Shown here piece after piece: positions 55,269 through 64,000 of a DNA stretch of 64,000 bases; position 1 is the first letter of the stretch, and every line of letters starts with the position of its first letter. Where the stretch lies: assembly GCF_016802725.1 (NCBI RefSeq), contig NC_052671.1, forward strand, positions 20,627,728 through 20,691,727. Reading direction: 5' to 3'. The position numbers and the translations under genes are program-made. The DNA comes from Solenopsis invicta. Taxonomy: Eukaryota; Arthropoda; Insecta; Hymenoptera; Formicidae. The notes below the pieces were generated by a model. That model was not told where the DNA came from. It worked only from the letters and a program-made list of their open reading frames with translations, and ran no database searches.

Positions 55269-55978
55269 ATTTATAGATGAATATTAATTGAATATTAATT
55301 ATAAATTAAATTAAAATATTAATTGTAATTAAAATTGTAATATTATGTTAAAAAATTAATTAGAAGTTAATCAAAAAGAGACAAGAAAAGTTTCTAAATA
55401 ATATTATTTTACACGTGTTTGTACATTACCTATTTCTTATTGTTAGATTAGGTTCCAAAATATCCTTCCAGAAAAATTGTACCCGAAATATATACCCAAA
55501 TAGCACAGAACGTTCTATGGTTGTCTATAAATGTTCTAAGAATATTTGGATGTTTATAGAACGTTTTATTAATATTCGTACTCCTACGTCATAAAATATC
55601 CGAAACAAAAATAAAAAACATAATCATAAAAATTCTCTTTAAATTATTATACTACATTTCCAATTTTGTAGAATTTTAATATTAATTGCTAGCCAAATGC
55701 AATTAGATTTAAAGAAGGAAAGAAGATATAATGAAATTGTGCCACGTACGTGTGTAAAGGGTATACAGCGAGAGAGATATTAGTTTAATGTCAGTAAATT
55801 GTTTTTGGGAACGGTATAGAAGAAGGCGAAATGAGATGTGAGAGGCCTATGCAAGGAAAAACACCGTTTCTAGTTTTAGTCTTTTAATCTCTAAGCAGAT
55901 ACAAAAGGGGTATCAAAGTGAAACATGTGATTACCATAGCAGCGATATAACAAATGTCAAATTGCGTCATGTTTTATC

Positions 55979-56167
55979 GTGCCCATAGCGTCATTTACCG
56001 GTAACGCTGTGGCGCGATCTCTTACACCCAATAATTTCATATCGTATCTCAAGCGACCAATGCCTGAGCAAGTAGCAGCGGCGCGCGCAACACTGTCGCT
56101 AGCCTTGTTGGATTATCTTAGTGCTATCTTAAAGAAATCAAATATGTGCATCAATAAAATTTTATAA
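55979..56167 (+). other. Mirrored small reading frame, left arm (62 aa)
   Basis: The frame reads GNAVARSLTPNNFISYLKRP, MPEQVAAARATLSLA and ends INKIL before TAA. The same frame, about 80% alike, exists on the opposite strand at 56577-56786. No ATG with strong context (it starts GTG/CCC) and no known family. Preservation in both arms could mean past selection, or recent arm homogenisation. Confidence 0.3.
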
Positions 56168-56576
56168 AAATGTAATAACTACATTATTTACATGATTATG
56201 AATAATTTTCAAAAAAATTTTAAATTTATTGTCAGTAAATTAATGATAACCTCTTAATATTTCTCAGATTGAGTTCCAAAATATCCTCCGAGAAAAATTT
56301 TACTGGAAATATATACCCAAATAACACAGAATGTTCTAGGAATGTCTATGAACGTTCTATGAACATTCGAATATTCTTAAAACATTTATAGATATTCATA
56401 GAACGTTCTGTGCTATTTGAGTATATATTTCGAGTAAAATTTTTCTGAAAAAATTTTTTGAAACCTAATCTAACAATAATAAATATTAAAAAGTTATCAT
56501 TAATTTACCGACAACAAATTTAAAATTTTTTTGAAAATTACTTGATAATCATGTAAATAACGTAGTTATTACATTT

Positions 56577-56786
56577 TTATAAAATTTTCTTGATGCACAT
56601 GTAAGATATCTTCAACATTGCGCCAAGATAATTTAGCGAGGCCAGCAACAGTGTTGCGCGCGCCGCGGCTACTTGCTCAGGCATTGGTCGCTTGAGATAC
56701 GATATGAAATTATTGGCTGTAAGAGATCGCGCCACAGCATTACCGATGACGCTATGGGCACGATGTAACGTAACGTAATTTAGCAT
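56577..56786 (-). other. Mirrored small reading frame, right arm (69 aa)
   Basis: Inverse counterpart of 55979-56167: VIGNAVARSLTANNFISYLK, MPEQVAAARATLLLASLNYL, ending IKKIL. Most differences between the arms are substitutions that keep the frame open. Confidence 0.3.
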
Positions 56787-56879
56787 TCATTACAGCGCTG
56801 CCATGATAATCACACGTTTCACTTTAACACCCCTTTTGTATCCGTCAAGAGATTTGAAGATTAAAGGTTTGTTCGCGTC

Positions 56880-56960
56880 GCATGCTCCAATATATTCCCA
56901 CCTGCTCCACTACATTTGCCGCAAATGCATTGGAGCACGTTGGAGTATATTGGAGCATGC
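56880..56960. mobile_element. Small hairpin insert in the palindrome's right arm
   Basis: GCATGCTCCAATATATTCCC (56880) and its near complement (56942-56960) frame an 81-bp foldback absent from the left arm, so it arrived after the palindrome formed. Confidence 0.65.
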
Positions 56961-57343
56961 AACGCAATCAAATCTTAAAACTAGAAACGGGGTTCTTCCT
57001 TGCACAGGTTTCTCCCATCTCATTTCACTTTCTTCTATACCGTTGCCAAAACCGATTCACTGACATTAACATAATATCTCTCTTGCTATATACCCCTTAC
57101 ACACGTACGTGGCACAATTTCATTATGATATTTTCTTTCCTTCTTTAAATCTAATGGCATTTGGCTGGCAAACTTATTAAAGCTTAATTGTACTTACCAA
57201 AAAAGGCGGTGTGGTAATCTTTATAATATTGAAGATTCCTTCAATTCCTTTAGCTCTTTCTAAGAAGAAAATATTGAAGCACGTGGCGCACGGAACTCAC
57301 TCACTCACGATCCTCGACGCACTATGGTGGCAAGCAACTCCTG

Positions 57344-57444
57344 GCTTCTGCACACAGAACGCGTGAAACATTTGTCGCGCGACAAAAGACGACCACACTG
57401 CGTTTTGTCTCGCAGTAAGCGTTTCCGCGTTCTGTGTGCGAAGG
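57344..57444. mobile_element. Hairpin MITE, about 100 bp
   Basis: CTTCTGCACACAGAACGCG (57345) against CGCGTTCTGTGTGCGAAGG (57426-57444); the stem continues inward with gaps through GAAAC and GACAAAA words. Confidence 0.65.
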
Positions 57445-57509
57445 TTAACATTTCACAGCTTCAACGTTATAATGACAATGATGGACTATAGACAACACGT
57501 TCATATAGA

Positions 57510-57598
57510 CTGCGTCCCGAAATTCACTATCAGTACTGAAAGTCTATAGTTACGTAAACTATAGACCTTCAGTACTGACAGTGAATTTCGGAACGCAG
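57510..57598. mobile_element. Palindromic hairpin MITE, 89 bp
   Basis: Arms of about 43 bp (CTGCGTCCCGAAATTCACTA outward, centre CTATAGTTACGTAAACTATAG) with few mismatches form an almost complete palindrome. Confidence 0.75.
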
Positions 57599-58179
57599 CC
57601 ATAGACTAAATGATCCGCTATATTCAGCTCGCGTCGTAATTATTAATTGGAGGAACTTTACGTATGCACCATGATAAAGAAAGATCAAGGATATCCTATC
57701 ATAAGATGATATTTACAGATTATTCTTTAAATACTTTAAATATTTTTATTTACAAATAAATTTATAGAATACTCTATAAATATAATAATTATCGTACATT
57801 TGTATAATACTTTTAATCCATTTTTATTACAATACTTTTGTAAATATTTTAAGAAATGTATTTATTTTCTGAACTTCTATATATTATAAAAATCATACAT
57901 AAATATTAACAAAAAGTCTAGTTATAAAATATTTTTATTGTCTTTCGCAAAATTCTTTAAATAAAAAAGAATTACATTAACATCTTCATAAAATATGCAT
58001 GGTGTCTCAAAATAAATTTCTTTTTAAAAACGTATTTTTAGGACACATTAAGACGAAAATCCTAATACGAAAATGCTGAGGCTAATACTTTTTAATTTAT
58101 AAAGGATTGTAATTGATCAGTTGCAGAGAACGGCTAAAATTCGTTCGCTCAAACATGAAATAATATGTACAATATCAAA
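57599..58179. other. AT-rich spacer
   Basis: No gene or repeat boundary recognised. Confidence 0.4.
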
Positions 58180-59720
58180 GAATATTGGGAATGTGCTACA
58201 TATATTCTATGAGTATTTTAATATTCCACAGTTCATTCAAAATATTCTATGATTATTTCATAGAATGTAGTTTATTAAAATATGCATACATTATTGTATA
58301 CGTATTTTAAGAAATGTACTATATATATAGAAAATGCATGAGATGTTCTATAAATATTCTGATAAATACAGAATATTTTAAATATTTATAGAACTTTCCG
58401 TAAATATTCTTAAATTATTCATAAAATTTGCTATAAATATTCTGAGAATCGTTTTTAGATCTTCTATGCGTGTTTCGATAATATTCTATAAATATTCGAA
58501 TAAACATGAAAAATACGGAATATTACGGAAATATTTTTTACATATTCTACAAGAATATTAAATAAACATTATAGAAAAATTTTTATAAATATTTTATAAT
58601 TATTTGAAGAATATTTGAAGAGTATTCTTAGAACATTGTATGTTTGTTCTAGGAAATATATTGAAAACTTTCATGAATATTCTTGCAATATGCATACATT
58701 ATTTAGTAATTTTCTTATGGTTCCTGCAAAATTAACTTTATATTTTAAGATTTTTCAAAATCATTCTATAAATATTTTGAGAAACATTCATAGTACGTAT
58801 TCAGTAAAAATCAATTTTTAAAAGAGTTTATAACAGATTTTATAGATCTTTAAAGATATACATTTATACAGATATTTTTAAATATTAATAAAAGACGGAA
58901 TCCGATAGCGCACGGTGCGATAGCCCACCAACTAATCATCTTAACTTATCTAACCCAACCAACGACAAACTTTAGGCATCAGCTGCTGTGAGTGGTGGTG
59001 TGCTATCGGTCCCGTGTGCTATCGGGATCCGCCAATTAATAAAATCTTTTATAAATATTTCTTTAAGAATTAATTTGTATTGAATATGCATTATGCATGA
59101 ACGTTTCTAAAAATATTTACGGAATGTTTTTTAAAAATAAAAAAAAATATGCTATATATTTTCTACGAGTATTTTAATATTTCACGAGTTATTCAAAACA
59201 TTCTATGAATATTCTGTAAATATATCATGGAATGTAGACTATTCAAAATATCCATAAAATATTCTATAAATATTCTAATAAATGTTCTATATTTAGAAAA
59301 TGCATGGAATGTTCTATAAATATTCTGATAAATATAGAATATTTTAAATATTTATAGAACTTTCCTTAAATATTCTTAAAATATTCATAGAATTTGCTAT
59401 AAATATTCTGAGAAACTTTTTTAAAATTTGCTATGCATATTTAGATAATATTCTATAAATATTCCAATAAACTTGAAAAATACGGAATATTACGTAAATA
59501 TTTTATAAATATTCTTGAAAAATATTATATAAACATTCTAGAAAAAGTAATGAAAACATTTTAAGAATATTCTAAGAATGTTTGAAAAATATTCCTGTAA
59601 CATTGTATGATTATTCTAGGAAATATATTGAAAACTTTTATGAATATTCCTGCAATATTTATAGACTATTCAGTAATTTTCTTATGGTTTCTGCAAAATT
59701 AACTTCATATTTTACATCGC
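58180..59720. repeat. Directly duplicated GAATATTC-rich array
   Basis: Two copies, about 58180-58750 and 59145-59720, offset by about 968 bases, sharing ATATTTATAGAACTTTCC, AAATTTGCTATAAATATTCT-like and GAAAAATACGGAATATTACG stretches in the same order. The vocabulary is that of the array at 43287-44225. Two small open frames here are incidental. Confidence 0.75.
58894..59034. mobile_element. MITE, 141 bp, with 10-bp target duplication
   Basis: Inverted ends GGAATCCGATAGCGCAC and the complement of GTGTGCTATCGGGATCC, flanked by ATTAATAAAA on both sides (58884-58893, 59035-59044). A 9-10-bp duplication fits Mutator-like elements. It is inserted between the two copies of the duplicated array. 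Confidence 0.75.
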
Positions 59721-59779
59721 ATTAATGCATTATGTAAATGCATTTACATAATTAATATGTAATTGACGAGTAGCGTTTC

Positions 59780-60203
59780 CTTTTCATTTCCTCAATTCCT
59801 GTCGCGATCCAAAGTCATCATAATACTAATAAGTCAACAACGGTTCCGGCATATCTCTGAAGAAACTGTTCAACACTGCTGTTAGAACATGCATTTGATA
59901 GTTTTCAAAATCTACCTTCTCTAAGTTGCGCTCGTCCATTTTCATTTTGAGTTCTCTTACTTTGTAACTGACGCCATTCTTTCTATATATACCCTTGGTA
60001 TAGAGACCGTACATCTCCATAGTTGTGATCAATCGATCTACTAGTGGTACTTTGCCATCACCGCAGTCCAATTTGTATAAAAGTACTCCAAATACATTGC
60101 ATGAATTCGTTTCAAGTAGAGAATCGTCTTTGCCGCACTATATCGACACCTTCATATAGCACTTTTTGTGGCATGTCATAGTTTTTATTCCGGTTGTACT
60201 TTC
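59780..60203 (-). pseudogene. RhoGAP fragment resembling myosin-IX, decayed
   Basis: The minus strand reads, in changing frames, CHKKCYMKVSI (end of a C1 zinc domain), DDSLLETN, NVFGV, then DCGDGKVPLVDRLITTMEMY, GLYTKGIYRKNGVSYKVREL (the arginine-finger region G-[IL]-[FY]-R), DFENYQMHVLTAVLNSFFRD and MPEPLLTY, followed by a stop where Glu is expected and then YDDF. C1 followed by RhoGAP is the tail arrangement of unconventional myosin-IX. Frame breaks near 60080-60160 and the stop at 59826 make it non-functional. Whether it is a retrocopy or a stranded genomic piece I cannot tell: no poly(A) is visible. Confidence 0.75.
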
Positions 60204-60466
60204 GTCTAAAAAAAGAAAAAGATATCCAAATATTATCTCAAAATAATTTATTTAAATAGAATAAAATAAATACCTGCTGTCTGTCATACCTTGTTGTAGC
60301 ATACTTTAGCTATACGGATACGTAGTTTTGCATCTGTTTGTCCCCTAAATTTGGAAAATGTTTTTGAGTAACACCTACGCGTAAATCCAAGGAAAAATTA
60401 TTAATTTTATTTAATAATGTTTAATTACAATTTTGAGCTAAATAATTTTCATATTTTTGAAAAGTT

Positions 60467-60673
60467 TTACATTTTATTATCTCCATTATAATTAACGTGT
60501 TTACTGCAAAGTTCCCTTTTTGCTCTTTCCACGAACATTACATCCCTAAATTGTTTGTGAAAATTTTTTCCAATGAATTTTTTATTTGGTTTTGGGGTAA
60601 ATCCTCTCCTAGTAATAAAAATACGTTTCCTGAAAAATACAACAAATACAATTAAATAGTTTATGCAAATCAC
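60467..60673 (-). other. Unrecognised coding-like stretch
   Basis: Minus frame with RKRIFITRRGFTPKPNKKFI, HKQFRDVMFVERAKRELC. Basic, protein-like composition; an ATTTTTCAG acceptor lies just upstream at about 60630. It could be an exon of the accessory gene copy 3 or part of the sequence carrying the RhoGAP fragment. Confidence 0.25.
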
Positions 60674-60839
60674 AATATTAATATATTTCTAAGAATCATA
60701 ATTTGTAACAAGACCATTTAAGTATAATTACAGAAACTGTGATCAAAAATACGGTTAAAACTGGATCTTTACTAACCAACTGTTTTTTTTTTTTTGTTTG
60801 TATTAATCCTCAATGAAATATCATACTCCTGCAATTTTT

Positions 60840-62459
60840 TAAATTTTTTATACGGTTTTGTTGGTATAGACAAGTTATTACAATTTGGGTCTGTAAATAT
60901 GACTGGTGCGTTTTCATATTTTTATTCCAAAAATGCCTTCTGTTCTTCCAATAACTTCCTAATTGGGAAGTAATTCCACTATTGTATTTTCCAAAATCTT
61001 GATGATATCCTGACTGTCTGAATTATATTATTATTCAATAAATAATAATTAAATCTTGACGTTTTGTATATAATACAATTAAAGACGAGATAGGCTTACA
61101 TATGATCAGGATCATGGCATTAAATGTTAATATTCATCATTTTATTCTTTCGTACTGTGTGCTGTCGTTACTTTCAGTTTGAAGCACACATCTCATAGTA
61201 TTACATGATAAAATTGACTGGTCAATTTTATTTATTATTAATGTTAACATAGCATCTTTTAAATTTCTCCCACTTCGAAAAATCACAAAGAATATTTTTT
61301 CAGCGCCAAGATCCTGATTGTATAGGCCTATTTTGTTCTTAATTGTATTATATATTATTATATACAAATGTTTAAATAACAAAATAGTAATAAATTTTAG
61401 AAATACCTGATGGTAAATTTTCAAATAAAACGTTGCATACGAAATTTAGTATAGACATGGTTTCCTGCGATGCGTTCCCAATCCTATGATAAGATTCAAG
61501 ATCCTCATTATTGTCATTTAAACAATCCAAATTGTTAGTTTCAATCTCGTTTGGACTTCAATTTTCTTTATCGTTATCGTGAAAGTCTACATAAATAATA
61601 AATTAATAACTCCATATATTAATACATTCAAGTATCTGAGCAATAGAATAATATAAGATAGATCAAAGACGAGCCGTTTATACTTTATTTTTAAATATTT
61701 TTAATTAAATACATTTATTTTATTTTTAATGTACGTCTTTGACTTTTTTATATAATTCTATTTATAACTACACATACATTATGATATACTAACCATTATC
61801 ATTTATTGTCTTGTCAGTTGGAGCAATGTTTGTATCATCTTTTGGAAATATATTTCCACTATCTATTGCGGAATCTGAAAAATAAAATAAGTTATAATAA
61901 AATAAGTTATAATCTCAGTGGTGTCGACCCAATTATTCAAAGCTGCAGACGATGAATAGCTTGGGTCTCCACGTGCTATTAAAATCAAACCTTACTAACA
62001 TACTACATAGTGTTGGAAGTTTTGGAGGTGTCATTCGTTGGCTTTCAGAATTGTCACTAAGCTCAATGGTCATATAATCATCTAGGTTTTTTCTTTTTGG
62101 TTTCTTTCTTCTTTGAACTTCTGGAACAGATATATCAGTATCGATTTGAGTTTTTTTAATTGAAAATTCCAAAGCAGACTTGTACGTATCTGTAAATTAA
62201 AATTATTCTATAACATAAAAAATATCTTTTTGAACTAAAAATAATATTAAAGACAATAAATATTACCAGGTTGAATTAATATAATTTTAATTTTATATAT
62301 TTTCCAAGAACATTTTGGGGCTGCACTATTTTTTATAGCTTTCCGAGGATTTTTGTCAGGCCATTTGCATGTTATTTCGTTATTGACAACTGTAATCCAT
62401 ATTGTTGGTATTATCTTGATAGCAGCCAATTTTCTCAAATTATCGAAAAATTTGACCAC
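60840..62459 (-). pseudogene. Accessory gene of transposon unit, degraded (copy 3)
   Basis: Minus strand. The first exon (about 62459-62268) reads VKFFDNLRKLAAIKIIPTIW, CKWPDKNPRKAI, KCSWKIYKIKIIL, the W..WP-type N-terminus shared by DUF4806-family accessory proteins. The next exons give EFSIKKTQIDTDISV, RRKKPKRKNLDDY (about 62192-61940), DSAIDSGNIFPKDDTN (61876-61795) and NEIETNNLDCLNDNNEDLES (61587-61409, with an in-frame TGA). Further stretches at 61137-61290 and 60850-61020 look coding but I cannot place them, and no DUF4806 core is evident. It lies downstream of the transposase 62692-64000 on the same strand. Confidence 0.5.
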
Positions 62460-62691
62460 AGACTAAAGGACCTGGAACATAATACATTTTATTTGTAATT
62501 ACGATGAGTAAAAATACAAAGTCCCAAGGAACACACAAAAATCAAGAGAATATCAAAATGACTTTATTTTGATTCTTAATGTCAATAAAGTCAAATTTTG
62601 TAACCAAAATCATCATTTTGACTTTCTATTAATTTTAATGTATTTCTTAAATGTTAGTGTAGAATGTGAAAGTACTCTTACAAGTATTTTA

Positions 62692-64000
62692 TTATTGTGT
62701 ATGGATTAATGGAATAATTAGAAAGGCATCTTGGTACAAAAAATGTAAACATTTTGCTTCAATATTATTAATATTGACAGTATATGTAGCATTAGAAATA
62801 TTTTGCATCAGTTTCACATGAAATAGCTTTGAAGAACAAAGTGAATTAAAAAACGTTGTTGATTCTGTGAACCTTCTCCCACTTACAAAGATTTTGAGTG
62901 TGTTTCTATTTTGGCAAATACTTTCTATGCATAATACAGACTTGTCTCTTATCATGACACAATTATCTTTATTTCCTATAGTAACTTCATATTTCCCAGT
63001 ATCTACTTTCTTGTAGTGTATGAAATGTCGTCTATCCGTAACTTGTGTTTTAAATTCTTGATATAAAATCGGATAAAGCTTTTAGTCTTGTTTTTTTAGT
63101 TCATTTTCTTCTTTCAGTCTACTACATGTTTGTTGTAGGGGATGTTTTGTCGTTTAAATTTTTTTTTTATTTCGTACAAATAAATTTCATATTTGAAGCA
63201 ACTGAATGTATCGAGGGGCCATGCAACAAGCAGTCTGCAGGTAAATGGATAAGGCCATGCACATTATGATTGACATGCTCTTCACCATAAAGTACAGAAT
63301 ATTTTTCAATAAAATAGTGAAGGAGTTGTAATGCATAATCATTGTACACAAAGTACAATGCAGGGCTACATAAAATTTGAATAGCGCATGATAAAGTCAC
63401 GAAATGTGTGTACATGTTCTTGTTTCCCATATTTTGTAAAACAATCGGTCCAATGTACAACAAAAATTGTCTAAGTTCAGTGACTTTAAAATATTCAATG
63501 TCATCCAAGTTTCTTGGCAAGTGGGCAAAGTCTTTAGGTACATAATTTTTTAAAAACAATATCTGATCATTAATGACTTTTTTCTCATAGTCAGTCAGCA
63601 AACGTTTTTTTCTCCTCGTATCCAAAACATTATCATTCGTTTCATCACACCGAGAAATGCATGCCATCGAGGGGTACTTGCGAAACCAATCCGATGTTAA
63701 TGTTTTTGAAAGGACTTGCATCTTTATGAAATTCGTCGTCTATTTTGGTTTTGAAAGTTTCATCTGTCCATAATTCAGCATTGGTTTCTAGCAAAGCTAC
63801 CCTGTTATTAATAAAGTTACCTTCTTGAGTGCACTTAGTACAGCTGTAAAATCCTGTATGACTTTTCGTACATAAAGCAAATGATTTCGCAGGAGCATCG
63901 CAAAATAGTTTAGTGGCTTTTAGTTTTACAATTTTATTGTATATGTTAAACCCATTCCCTGATAGCCAAATAATCGTAATCAGATGACATTTTGCTGTCA
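62692..64000 (-). pseudogene. CACTA/EnSpm-like transposase, 5' part beyond window (copy 3)
   Basis: Minus strand from the window edge: CDAPAKSFALCTKSHTGFYS, CTKCTQEGNF, DEFHKDASPF, GLVSQVPLDGMHF, then DFAHLPRNLDDIEYFKVTEL, RQFLLYIGPIVL, VNHNVHGLIHLPADC and, in further frames, DTFSCFKYEIY and HPLQQTCSRLKEENE, ending with 62955-62692 (MIRDKSVLCIESICQ ... IPLIHTQ). Block order equals copy 2 (53114-55268). At least four frame changes (near 63650, 63190, 63130 and 62950). Confidence 0.65.

Larger units (their letters stand above)
55434..57172. repeat. Large imperfect palindrome (foldback), about 1.7 kb
   Basis: Arms of about 670 and 810 bases around a centre near 56360: 55690-56345 is inverted at about 56390-57172. 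Landmarks: CCACGTACGTGTGTAAAGGG (55741) against its complement (57093), ATACAAAAGGGGT, TGCCTGAGCAAGTAGC, and near the centre ATACCCAAATARCACAGAA. An extra direct copy of the AGGTTCCAAAATATCC...CCCAAATAGCACAGAACG segment lies at 55449-55515. The right arm has a hairpin insert (56880-56960). Transcripts across it could form long double-stranded RNA (inference). Confidence 0.8.

Overview
The window is insect genomic DNA: about 70% A+T, spliceosomal introns with GT/AG borders, and arthropod-type transposons (BEL/Pao, mariner, Tc1-like, R1-type gag, DUF4806-linked elements). A hymenopteran such as an ant is my best guess, but that is inference. I see no complete conventional host gene. Almost everything recognisable is mobile DNA or its remains, nested several layers deep.

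Layout. 0-3.2 kb: simple and inverted repeats, including a tail-to-tail inverted duplication (1465-2410) carrying an unidentified coding end, and a 41-bp minisatellite. 3.57-14.23 kb (+): a two-gene unit, a C2H2-finger transposase (3570-6115, broken) followed by a six-exon accessory gene (6563-14229). Its 5.15-kb last intron holds a GC-rich, gag-only non-LTR retroelement (9444-14004) with a 14-bp target-site duplication and A22 tail. 14.35-14.95 kb: a MITE with an internal minisatellite. 16.38-24.08 kb: a TTAA-flanked DNA transposon with a Mutator-like (Kolobok-type?) transposase remnant, split by a young BEL/Pao element with identical 269-bp LTRs, a 5-bp TSD and a tRNA-Tyr-type primer site. 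27.68-29.35 kb: a second TTAA-flanked element with the C-terminal end of the same transposase class.

29.6-33.0 kb, 48.76-55.27 kb and about 60.8-64.0 kb (all minus strand): three degraded copies of one architecture, a CACTA/EnSpm-like transposase followed downstream by a multi-exon accessory gene (DUF4806 type in two of them). A rearranged fragment of the same unit lies at 45.5-46.2 kb. Between them are a TIR element (35.2-38.28 kb) that has received a MITE and a deleted mariner, a Tc1-like relic, two copies of a 1-kb MITE, tRNA-like and 5S-rRNA-like segments, and AT-rich satellite arrays (39.9-45.2 kb). The last 9 kb also holds a roughly 1.7-kb palindrome with mirrored small reading frames (55.43-57.17 kb), several hairpin MITEs, duplicated GAATATTC-rich arrays and a RhoGAP pseudogene fragment resembling myosin-IX.

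How the parts relate. In four units the transposase and its accessory gene lie on the same strand, transposase first, suggesting a conserved two-protein transposon system. Several coding breaks are single missing A or T bases inside homopolymers, so some apparent pseudogenes may be assembly artefacts.
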